Below are positions 15,487 through 22,557 of a stretch of DNA of 23,720 nucleotides, one piece after another. The stretch is from contig JAEOUI010000040.1 of NCBI GenBank assembly GCA_016839425.1, positions 1 to 23,720 on the forward strand, given 5' to 3'. Both the position numbers and the translations under genes were made by a program. The notes beneath the pieces are model-generated. The model did no database searches. It saw only the letters and a list, made by a program, of their open reading frames with translations, and was not told where the DNA came from. The number at the start of each line of letters is the position of its first letter. Positions within the stretch are counted from its first letter, which is position 1. Source of the DNA: Promethearchaeota archaeon. Lineage in GTDB: Archaea; Asgardarchaeota; Lokiarchaeia; Sigynarchaeales; SOKP01.

Positions 15487-15507
15487 CATATAAATTTTAG
15501 TATATGT
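15487..15507 (-). promoter_or_regulatory. BRE/TATA promoter of the MEDS kinase, with inverted repeat
   Basis: On the minus strand, ATATACTAAAA precedes TTTATATG (15494-15487), 66-73 nt before the ATG. The site is also a 7-bp inverted repeat (ACATATA/TATATGT) around the BRE. The same element lies upstream of the downstream kinase. Confidence 0.55.
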
Positions 15508-15626
15508 GTATGATCCTTACATCTCGAGTAAACATTAATTAGTTATCTATTTAAATAACATTAAAATCATTATTTATTCTCAAATTACTTTTTTTTAGAA
15601 ACGAGATAATAGGCAATTATTTATAA

Positions 15627-15941
15627 TCCAACAAGTGCAGGGAAAGATCAAAGGAAGAGATTCAAAAAGCAAATAATTACCTTGAAAAGCTTTCCGTCTC
15701 ATACGATTTATTTAAAAATGAAAGAGAAGGGCACATCATAGAATTAACAACTGAAGGATATATAGTTATAGGGGTGGGAGGTGATGGAACCTGCAAAGTA
15801 GATAATAAGATTATAGGAACATTCCCCGTAGTTTACGAAATTATAAAAAATGGTAAAAATATCATATCCCCTAAAATTGACGAGATAGTAAAAGCTTTTA
15901 AAAAAAATATCATGATATTATTAGAAGAAATACGAGATTAA
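15627..15941 (+). CDS. Possible small gene without a canonical start codon
   Basis: The frame is open for 104 codons between TAA 15624-15626 and TAA 15939-15941, and it reads like protein. The segment YLEKLSVSYDLFKNEREGHIIELTTEGYIVIGVGGDGTCKVDNKIIGTFPVVYEIIKNGKN has alternating strands and glycine turns and ends in a helix (KIDEIVKAFKKNIMILLEEIRD). No ATG, GTG or TTG lies before that domain. The best start-like site is ATT at 15660, 4 nt after AAAGGA (93 aa). It is therefore a small gene with an unusual start, the 3' remnant of a broken gene, or a frameshifted ORF. The sequence is not recognised. It lies between the kinases and sepCysS and converges on the latter. Confidence 0.4.
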   Translation, partial: SNKCRERSKEEIQKANNYLEKLSVSYDLFKNEREGHIIELTTEGYIVIGVGGDGTCKVDNKIIGTFPVVYEIIKNGKNIISPKIDEIVKAFKKNIMILLEEIRD

Positions 15942-15982
15942 TTGTTGATTATTTTAATGCTCAAATAATAATCTTGTCTCTT

Positions 15983-17275
15983 TTAACCAAATCTCTCAGA
16001 AATTTCAATAAAAGCGCTAGCAAAACGCTTTACTTGATTCCAAGTAAGACCATAAGTGCTAATTTTCATATTTTTAGAAATTCCAGGAGCCATTCCGATT
16101 ATGCCTCTTTCTTTAAATTCGTCTCGTACGAAAAATCCTCTTCTGGAATGACTTTTAGCAATTTTAGCAAAATTATTCGTTTTTATCGAGGTTAAAGGGT
16201 GGATTTTCGGTAATTTACCAAGGATTTCAACACCTTCGATATTTTTAATAGCATCAATGATATAATTGATTTTTTTCGATTCTTCTTGAACGGAAGAAAT
16301 TTCTGTCCTCTTTACAATTGACGGAAAACTTGCCATAAGAGTTATTAAAGGAGCACCATAAACGGGCGGACATCCCATAACAGTACAGATCTTACTTGGA
16401 AAGGATTTTTCGGATAAATCTCCTTTGATTTTTGATAAAACTTCAACATCATCTGCGTATTCTTTCTTGAAACCTAACAAACCTATTGGTCCTGATGCAG
16501 CCATAGATTTATGACCGCTACATGAGATAAAATCGATAATTCCATCTTTGCAATCAATAGGTAATACCCCCCCCGAATAAGCCGCATTTAAAAGGAAAGG
16601 TATGCCCTGTTCCTGACAAATCGCTCCAACAGGTTTGGGATCGTTGACATTTCCATACTTATAATCCACATGAGTTAAAACCGCAAGTAAAGGTAATTCA
16701 TTTTCTTCTTTTTTTATTTTTTCAATAATTGCTTGGTAGTCCTCGGGATTGATGGAGTATTCGGGATTTCCAGAGTTAGGAACTTCTCTTACATTTAAAC
16801 CGTTTGCTTCAATGGCTAAATATGTTGTATAATGGGCATTGCTATCTACTACTACAGTCTTTCTTTTTGGATATTTTTTCGCCAAGACTTCAATCGTTAT
16901 CCTCTTTGCTTCTCTTGCGGCACCAGTGAGCATGACCTTATCTACATTTAGAAATTGGGCCATATCGTCTAAAAAAGAAGTTACAGGAGGATTTTCTATT
17001 TGATCAATTCTTCCTTTCAAGCAATTGTCACATATGCTATATCCATCACCGTAAGCGACCAAGGCTTTATACGCTTCGGATGTTAATATTCCTCCTCTCT
17101 GGATGGGATGGATGTTTATATATTCCTCGTTGATATCCCTCGTGAGGTTAGCATATTTCTGTGCTAATTTGTTAGAATATTTAAAATTAGTCAATTTTAT
17201 AACCAGTTTCCCAGTTTGATTAGATCTATTTAAAATCATTAATAAAGTTTCATATATGATATTATTGCTTCTCAT
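15983..17275 (-). CDS. pscS: O-phospho-L-seryl-tRNA:Cys-tRNA synthase (SepCysS)
   Basis: This PLP enzyme converts Sep-tRNA(Cys), made by SepRS, to Cys-tRNA(Cys): the indirect tRNA-dependent cysteine route of methanogens and some other archaea. Recognisable features are YANLTRDINEEYINIHPIQRGGILTSEA (41-68), the cysteine pair C82/C85 (SICDNC) needed for sulfur transfer, the PLP lysine K256 in SCSGHKSMAASGP, and C302 (GCPPVYGAPLITLMASFP), corresponding to the third catalytic cysteine. The protein is 430 residues, somewhat longer than usual. The first 35-40 residues before the conserved YANLTRDI are extra, so the true start may be internal, for example Met13. The ATG at 17275 has no SD. No sepS or sulfur-carrier gene is adjacent. 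Confidence 0.92.
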   Translation of the reverse strand: MRSNNIIYETLLMILNRSNQTGKLVIKLTNFKYSNKLAQKYANLTRDINEEYINIHPIQRGGILTSEAYKALVAYGDGYSICDNCLKGRIDQIENPPVTSFLDDMAQFLNVDKVMLTGAAREAKRITIEVLAKKYPKRKTVVVDSNAHYTTYLAIEANGLNVREVPNSGNPEYSINPEDYQAIIEKIKKEENELPLLAVLTHVDYKYGNVNDPKPVGAICQEQGIPFLLNAAYSGGVLPIDCKDGIIDFISCSGHKSMAASGPIGLLGFKKEYADDVEVLSKIKGDLSEKSFPSKICTVMGCPPVYGAPLITLMASFPSIVKRTEISSVQEESKKINYIIDAIKNIEGVEILGKLPKIHPLTSIKTNNFAKIAKSHSRRGFFVRDEFKERGIIGMAPGISKNMKISTYGLTWNQVKRFASAFIEISERFG

Positions 17276-17340
17276 TTATAGTATTAATTCGTAAAAGAAC
17301 ATGATAAATAATGATCTTTGAGAGTTAGGGAAATTCTATT

Positions 17341-18156
17341 TTAGTTGCTAATTTTTGAAGCAAGTTCTTTTCTAATCGCTTTTAGTAAACCATCTTCATT
17401 TACATCAGCATCGTCTTGTACTAAATAATTTCGGTCAAAATAACTCTTCAATCTAGCTGGCATTATCCATCCAATTAAATTACCAAAAATAAAAAGAAAA
17501 ACAAATGGAAGTTTAATTATTGCAATTACCAAGGCTACGATTGAACCAAGATACCAACCACCATTAGGAGGGATGAAAAAATTCAATGAAATACTTATAA
17601 TATTACTTAACATCGCCAATGAAACTATTAAATATCTTTGTTTTACCCAAGGCGAAATATTTTCGGATTTTATCAAGCGATAAGTTTTAAATGATGCATA
17701 AAAGAACCATCCATTAACTAAGATTGAATTAAAAATTACAACAGTTAAAAACAAGTAATATAGAAGTATTTTTTCATCATAAATGGTCTCAACTTGAGGT
17801 ACCATAAAATTATTTTCCACTCTTAAAATAAGATCTATTATTCGAAGCACTAAAAACGAAACTAAGACGACCCAAAAAGAACTTTTTTTATCCTTGTAGA
17901 AGGTGCATTTTACGAATAGAATTAAAAACAGTGAAGGCGTGTTTGTAATAATTGAATGAATTATTTGAGGTACTTCAATAAGCACGAATAAATAATCTAT
18001 AGCGATTAGATAAAAAAAAGCAGATAAAAAGATTACATTATTTGCTTTTATTTTTAAAGCTTTATAAAACAAATATGAAGCAATTATGAATAATATCGGA
18101 AGATATAGCAAGGAGAATACTAGTTCTATAATTGATACCATTGTGCTGAAAACCAA
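17341..18156 (-). CDS. Seven-helix membrane protein of unknown function
   Basis: This protein of up to 271 residues has about seven hydrophobic helices at roughly 8-32, 38-60, 66-86, 92-112, 127-155, 170-192 and 198-232. It ends in a soluble, acidic then mixed-charge tail (SYFDRNYLVQDDADVNEDGLLKAIRKELASKISN). No catalytic or receptor motif is recognised. Start choice is open: TTG at 18156 has an AAGG about 10 nt upstream, while ATG at 18141 (266 aa) has none. Neither choice affects the helices. It is encoded 65 nt upstream of SepCysS on the same strand, which may be coincidental. It could be a sensor-type membrane module, but nothing shows this directly. Confidence 0.8.
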   Translation of the reverse strand: MVFSTMVSIIELVFSLLYLPILFIIASYLFYKALKIKANNVIFLSAFFYLIAIDYLFVLIEVPQIIHSIITNTPSLFLILFVKCTFYKDKKSSFWVVLVSFLVLRIIDLILRVENNFMVPQVETIYDEKILLYYLFLTVVIFNSILVNGWFFYASFKTYRLIKSENISPWVKQRYLIVSLAMLSNIISISLNFFIPPNGGWYLGSIVALVIAIIKLPFVFLFIFGNLIGWIMPARLKSYFDRNYLVQDDADVNEDGLLKAIRKELASKISN

Positions 18157-18386
18157 AGAATTTTGTGCCTTATTAAAAGTAAGTATACAATTCGTATTTA
18201 ACTTTTAACTTTTTTATCCTATTTTTATATTAATTTTAAAAAATTTATAAAATTAAGCATGCAATCGTGTGCAAAATCCACCCTTATTGTATTCAATTTC
18301 GAACAATTGAAAATTATAAAATTTATATAAATAAGGAATTCTATTAGGTGATTAAACATTTATTTTAGAATTATATTGGTGAAAAA

Positions 18387-20093
18387 ATGGTAGAAAATTT
18401 ACAATTCATCTATAAAGAGGAATATTGGTTTATCAGCGCTTTTTTAAAAACTTCAAATCGATTAGAAGACAAAAAAACGCCCGTAATAAACGGTCTTGAA
18501 AAAAGCAAGGAAATCGAAGAGCTCCTAAACAATAAACTTACTAATCTAACGGATAATGACATATTTAGGAAAGATTTAAAGGATGATATCTTGGATTTAG
18601 TACAAAACATTTCATTGAGTTGCACTTGGAAAGCTTATATGACGAATTTTCCGTATAACGACGAGAATAGCGAACGGAGCTACGATACCCTAGGTTTCTT
18701 TCAATTTGATGTGGAATACTACAAGAACACCCCCGAGAAGAAGCAATCAATCAAACCTATACTCATCCAACAAATTCCTTATATTGTCCTAAACGAATTA
18801 AAGTCGTTTGCCAACTTGGAAGAAAATAAGGGGATACTATTCGACACTGAAAGCCCAATATATGTGTTTGTGACTTCTGATAAAACCACGCCTGCAGAAA
18901 TAAGTTGGGACCCCCAAAACATAGATAAATACAAAAAGGTCATATCCTATTGGACAGAAGTGTATTCTGGCCAATGGGAGGACTATTCGGTTACACTTTA
19001 CGATAAAAGAACTGAAAACAACTTGTCTAATCGCCTCTCAGAGCTTCATTTCATAAGGAGGAATTCGGGATTCATCTATATGGCAGAGCAAAACTACATT
19101 GATTTTTTCGAGTCATACATGAAAAAATGGGTTTTGGATCCTACACCTAAGATAAGAGCCGTACTTTTTGCCTTTAGGACAATTAACGAATCGCTTGACC
19201 TATTGTTTTTAAAAACAAATTCGGATGTATTTATGAATTTAGAAACGATAGAAAAAAAGATTAAGAACCTCCGCCTTTTAAGAGGTTTAATTCAAACCCA
19301 ATTGAGTGCCATTTATAACGAGTTAGATTATAATAGGAGGCAACACTATACCAGCGTGTTAAACCACCTCATTCAAGAATTTGGATTGAAAAACATCGAA
19401 ACGCGCGTGAATGAAAAATTTACAACGATATACGACGCCATGGAGGAGTTATACCTGAAAAAAAACGAGGAAAACCAAAAAAGAACCGAAAAAGGATTAA
19501 ATCTATTGAATTTGTTGTTTGGAGCTGGTGTGCTGGCAGATTTAGTTGGTCTTCTCATGGTTGCGCTCATGTGGGGTGAGGGAGACGCAGGAGCAATAGT
19601 CCTTAACGGCATGGTTGGAATATTTATCATTTCAATTCTCGTGGCAACAATAGCGGTTAATATGCGCTTGAAATTTAAAATGAAAGAAGAAAACATAGGA
19701 AAAACCGTTGATGCCGTAATAGAAGATGGTAAAGGTAATGTTATTTTAATAAAAAGAAAATATCCTCCTTTTAAGGACTTTCTGGCTCTTCCTGGAGGAT
19801 TTATAGAAAAAGGAGAAACTCCTCAAAAAGCTTTATTAAGAGAAGTAAAAGAAGAGACAAACTTAACGGTGAGAATTGTCGATAAAATCGGAGTATACGA
19901 CGATGAGGATCGAGATCCTCGTGGTATAGTCCATTCTACTGCGTTCAAATGCAAGATCGTTGGAAATATTTCTGACATGAAGAGTGGGGACGATTCGCAA
20001 CAAGTAGGGCTTTATCCAATTACACAATTAAAGAATTTGAGCCTTGCATTTGATCACAAACAAATCCTCATAGATGCGGGTCTTTTAAAATAA
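18387..20093 (+). CDS. Membrane-anchored Nudix hydrolase fusion
   Basis: This 568-residue protein has three parts. Residues 1-360 are an unrecognised soluble region. Its second half is helical (about 285-365, LETIEKKIKNLRLLRGLIQTQLSAIYNEL and on), which with what follows recalls the CorA-like plan of a long helix leading into two membrane segments. Two membrane helices lie at about 373-396 and 403-426 with a short loop. Residues 438-568 are a Nudix domain. Its box reads GFIEKGETPQKALLREVKEETNL (471-493): all catalytic glutamates are present, but the usual Gly near the end is Asn492. Nudix enzymes cleave nucleoside diphosphates linked to X; LPGGFIEKGE is common in ADP-ribose and NAD-related members. 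The ATG has a GGTG SD 5 nt upstream. The substrate is unknown and the fusion is unusual. Confidence 0.87.
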   Translation: MVENLQFIYKEEYWFISAFLKTSNRLEDKKTPVINGLEKSKEIEELLNNKLTNLTDNDIFRKDLKDDILDLVQNISLSCTWKAYMTNFPYNDENSERSYDTLGFFQFDVEYYKNTPEKKQSIKPILIQQIPYIVLNELKSFANLEENKGILFDTESPIYVFVTSDKTTPAEISWDPQNIDKYKKVISYWTEVYSGQWEDYSVTLYDKRTENNLSNRLSELHFIRRNSGFIYMAEQNYIDFFESYMKKWVLDPTPKIRAVLFAFRTINESLDLLFLKTNSDVFMNLETIEKKIKNLRLLRGLIQTQLSAIYNELDYNRRQHYTSVLNHLIQEFGLKNIETRVNEKFTTIYDAMEELYLKKNEENQKRTEKGLNLLNLLFGAGVLADLVGLLMVALMWGEGDAGAIVLNGMVGIFIISILVATIAVNMRLKFKMKEENIGKTVDAVIEDGKGNVILIKRKYPPFKDFLALPGGFIEKGETPQKALLREVKEETNLTVRIVDKIGVYDDEDRDPRGIVHSTAFKCKIVGNISDMKSGDDSQQVGLYPITQLKNLSLAFDHKQILIDAGLLK

Positions 20094-20173
20094 AACCTAA
20101 CTCTTTTTTATTTTTCTTTATTTTTTTAAACTATAAATATGCCTAATAAAAAACAAATCTAGTTAGGTTTTAT
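20090..20173. repeat. 13-bp perfect inverted repeat bounding the Nudix/carbonic-anhydrase intergenic region
   Basis: ATAAAACCTAACT (20090-20102) and AGTTAGGTTTTAT (20161-20173) are perfect reverse complements separated by 58 nt. The left arm includes the Nudix stop codon. The enclosed DNA holds T-tracts that could end transcription and a TATA-like sequence near 20131-20138 for the next gene. I saw no target-site duplication, so a small transposon remnant is not supported. A terminator/promoter dyad or long hairpin is more likely. Confidence 0.6.
20103..20127 (+). terminator. T-tract terminator after the Nudix gene
   Basis: Three runs of five to seven T residues within 25 nt follow the Nudix stop codon. 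Oligo-T tracts are the usual intrinsic termination signal in archaea. Confidence 0.5.
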
Positions 20174-20200
20174 ACAATAGTTTTAGGAACGAAAATAATC

Positions 20201-20740
20201 ATGAGTTTAAGACCAATAATAATTGAAAGTCCTGTTAACGGTAAAAAGCCCCAGATACACGATTCCGTGTTTATCGCCCCAACAGCAACCGTTATCGGAG
20301 ACGTTATCATCGGTGAGGGGTCAAATATATGGTTTGGAGCGGTCATTAGGGGAGATTGGTGCAAGATCGTAATCGGGAAAAATACAAGCGTTCAAGAAAA
20401 TGTAACCATTCATTCCGAGAGGAACACGACGGTTTCGATCGGTTCTGATTGCATCATAGGTCATCACGCCATGGTTCACGGTCCGTGTGTCGTTGAAGAT
20501 GGATGCCTCGTTGGAATTGGCTCGAACCTTCTACACAATTCCAGACTTGGGAAAGGTTCGCTTCTTGCTGCGGGTGCGGTTCTCGTTAATAAGGAAATAC
20601 CTCAAAGAAGTTTAGTAGTTGGCGTTCCTGCCGATATTAAAAAAAAGTTCTCAGATGAAGGTCTTCTGAAAGGAGAAGAAACATCGGGTGAATATGTTGA
20701 AAATGGGGCTTTTTTCAAGAAATATTTTAAAAAACTTTAG
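20201..20740 (+). CDS. Gamma-carbonic anhydrase-like left-handed beta-helix protein
   Basis: This 179-residue hexapeptide-repeat protein (repeats about 20-140) belongs to the gamma-CA/YrdA/PaaY group. These proteins trimerise and bind a metal between subunits. The three metal-binding histidines are in place: His71 (TIHSE), His88 and His93 (GHHAMVHG). Arg50 and Asp52 (IRGDW) and Gln65 (SVQEN) near the active site are also conserved. The C-terminal VVGVPADIKKK is typical. It lacks the long acidic loop of the Methanosarcina Cam enzyme, so carbonic anhydrase activity is uncertain; a CoA-related acyltransferase-like role is the alternative. ATG at 20201; AGGA lies about 12 nt upstream. Single gene, apparently with its own promoter. 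Confidence 0.92.
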   Translation: MSLRPIIIESPVNGKKPQIHDSVFIAPTATVIGDVIIGEGSNIWFGAVIRGDWCKIVIGKNTSVQENVTIHSERNTTVSIGSDCIIGHHAMVHGPCVVEDGCLVGIGSNLLHNSRLGKGSLLAAGAVLVNKEIPQRSLVVGVPADIKKKFSDEGLLKGEETSGEYVENGAFFKKYFKKL

Positions 20741-20909
20741 TTTATTTTTATTTTTATATTTAAAATAAATTAATTTTTATAACATTCCAACTTTTATTTC
20801 TTTTTAACTATGCTTTAGAATTTATCAAATTTCAAGAATATAATAAAGTATCTTTTTACATAGACTTAAATTTTTATAATTCATCTTTATTAAAATAAAA
20901 TTTAATAAT

Positions 20910-20916
20910 AGGTGAT
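20910..20916 (+). promoter_or_regulatory. Strong SD (AGGTGAT) before an ATA candidate start of the MCP-like gene
   Basis: AGGTGAT ends 5 nt before an in-frame ATA (20922-20924). The next possible start, TTG at 20943, is 26 nt away and out of SD range. The ATG at 20935 is out of frame and stops after three codons. Confidence 0.55.
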
Positions 20917-20921
20917 TCTCC

Positions 20922-21875
20922 ATATTTCAATTTTATGACAATTTGATAAATATATTAATTCTATTGCCGCTTTGTCTCGTACTTTTTATTGTTTTTTCGT
21001 ATTTCCTTCTTAATAAGAAAATTAAATCTGTAGAATTTCGAGTTGCACTAGTACTAAGCTCATTACCCGTATTAATTGCCGAATTGGCTTTCATTCAGTT
21101 AGGTGTCTTTAGAAATTCGATAGCAAGTGCTTTCATTTTATATCCCATCGGATTGATATTATCAATGTTTGATCTTTATTACGCTACCAAGATCCTTAAG
21201 ACACAGAATAAAGACATTGAATCAAGATCGACCAGGCTTAAAGATATAGTTAATAGAGCAACAGAAACTTCCATTAATGTCTCAAATATGGCGACCGAAC
21301 TTGCCGCAAGCTCGAGCGAAGTAAATGCTGCCTCTGAGGAGATCTCCTCAAGTACGCAAATTGCATCGATGAATGTTGCACAACAATCTGCTTCTTTGCT
21401 TGAGATAAGAAATATAATGAAAGATATATTTGATTTCTCCAGCGAAGTGATTAAATCCTCGAAACAAATTAACCAGATTATGACTTTAATAGTCTCCATT
21501 TCGGAGCAAACGAACTTGTTAGCGCTTAACGCGAGCATCGAAGCGGGAAGGGCGGGAGAGCATGGAAGGGGTTTTGCAGTTGTTGCAGAAGAGGTGAGAA
21601 AGCTCGCCGAAGAGTCCAAAAGCGCCGTGGGAAAGACAGGATCTCAAATTGAGTCAATTCTTACTCAATTGAACAAGACGGGCGAATTAATTAATATGAT
21701 CACTGATAGAATTGAAGACGTTTCAAACTTATCAGAAGAAAGTGCAGAGGCGATGGAGGGCATTTCAGCGTCGGCAGAAGAACAAACTGCTTCGATGCAA
21801 GAGATTTCCGCTACGGCTAGTAAGTTGGGATCGCTTGCAGAAGACCTAAAGGGTAACCTCACAAAATATAAGTGA
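20922..21875 (+). CDS. Minimal membrane methyl-accepting chemotaxis protein-like transducer
   Basis: This protein is 317 residues from ATA 20922, or 310 from TTG 20943. The N-terminus has about three membrane helices (residues about 10-30, 40-60 and 65-87) with no extracellular ligand domain and no HAMP. The rest is an MCP signalling coiled coil. Its tip, [38 protein letters not shown], is the highly conserved hairpin that binds CheA/CheW in chemotaxis. No che genes are in the window. The ATA reading puts a strong SD at the right distance. The absence of HAMP and sensory domains means input comes through the membrane helices or by clustering. It is either an energy or lipid-state transducer or a non-chemotactic coiled-coil scaffold. 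Confidence 0.87.
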   Translation: MFQFYDNLINILILLPLCLVLFIVFSYFLLNKKIKSVEFRVALVLSSLPVLIAELAFIQLGVFRNSIASAFILYPIGLILSMFDLYYATKILKTQNKDIESRSTRLKDIVNRATETSINVSNMATELAASSSEVNAASEEISSSTQIASMNVAQQSASLLEIRNIMKDIFDFSSEVIKSSKQINQIMTLIVSISEQTNLLALNASIEAGRAGEHGRGFAVVAEEVRKLAEESKSAVGKTGSQIESILTQLNKTGELINMITDRIEDVSNLSEESAEAMEGISASAEEQTASMQEISATASKLGSLAEDLKGNLTKYK

Positions 21876-21926
21876 TATTAAGAAATTTTACAATTTTTCA
21901 ATAGAAAAAAAATTAATAAAGAATTC

Positions 21927-22388
21927 TCACTCCAAGAGTTCGTCGATAAGATCCGCTGAAATGGATGACATCTCGCTGAATGTCATGGCGTCTTGTAGGT
22001 TCCCATCTATGGAAAGATCGCCTGACATGTACGCCGAGGTTGCGTCTAGCTCACCAGATAAAACAAGCACCATCTTCTCCCCACTTGCGCTCATGGTCAC
22101 GGTAACATCTGAACCCTCTCCTTCTCCAAATTCAAACTCGTTCGAAGGAGCAGAAATCCAAAATTTAATGTCACCTTCATTGAATTTCAGCACGATTTGC
22201 ATGCACAAATTCGTGTCTTCCGCTAATTCTTGTAGGTCTTCATCTTCTTTCGATAATTGCTTGAAAACGGTAAAGACCGTGGTGATAAAATCCCTTGCCA
22301 CATCTCGAGTTATCGATTCGGGTTTCAATGGACTTTGTCGCCATCCCTTCAATTTTGCTATCAAGTCTTGATCAACCAATCTTTCCAA
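21927..22388 (-). CDS. SCP2 (sterol carrier protein 2) domain protein
   Basis: This 153-residue protein has a helical N-terminus of about 55 residues followed by an SCP2 fold. The latter includes GDIKFWISAPSNEFEFGEGEGSDVTVTMSASGEKMVLVLSGELDATSAYMSGDLSIDGNLQDAMTFSEM. The late segment AYMSGDLSIDGNLQDAMTF is the characteristic SCP2 end, where a hydrophobic tunnel binds lipids or acyl chains. The start is TTG at 22388 or the in-frame TTG at 22379; AAAGG lies directly before the first, so the second has the better spacing. Lipid binding is inferred from the family. The ligand in an archaeon is unknown. It is divergent from the next gene, with a shared AT-rich promoter region. Confidence 0.87.
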   Translation of the reverse strand: MERLVDQDLIAKLKGWRQSPLKPESITRDVARDFITTVFTVFKQLSKEDEDLQELAEDTNLCMQIVLKFNEGDIKFWISAPSNEFEFGEGEGSDVTVTMSASGEKMVLVLSGELDATSAYMSGDLSIDGNLQDAMTFSEMSSISADLIDELLE

Positions 22389-22557
22389 CCTTTTTTTTTT
22401 AATTTAAATATATTAATATTGATGTATAATACACATATATAGATAATATGTATTAAAAAATGATTTCTTTTTCTTTTTTTCGGTTTTACGGGAGTAAAAA
22501 GATCAAAGGTTTTTAACAAAAACAACGAAAACTTGAGCTTAAGAAAATGAATATACC
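22389..22557. promoter_or_regulatory. Divergent promoter region between SCP2 and UroD-like genes
   Basis: This AT-rich region lies between two divergent genes. It contains several TATA-like stretches (about 22400-22440) and a short imperfect dyad (ACATAT/ATATGT, about 22431-22449). No specific site can be assigned with confidence. Confidence 0.35.

Noticed and set aside
19373..19696. Minus-strand ORF opposite the Nudix fusion
   Set aside because: It is antisense to a well-supported gene and has no homology signal.
20090..20173. Miniature transposable element (MITE)
   Set aside because: The inverted arms fit, but no target-site duplication is visible, the left arm includes a stop codon in use, and no second copy is in the window.
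21179..21619. Minus-strand 146-codon ORF opposite the MCP-like gene
   Set aside because: It is antisense to the conserved MCP signalling domain; the low stop density reflects that gene's composition.
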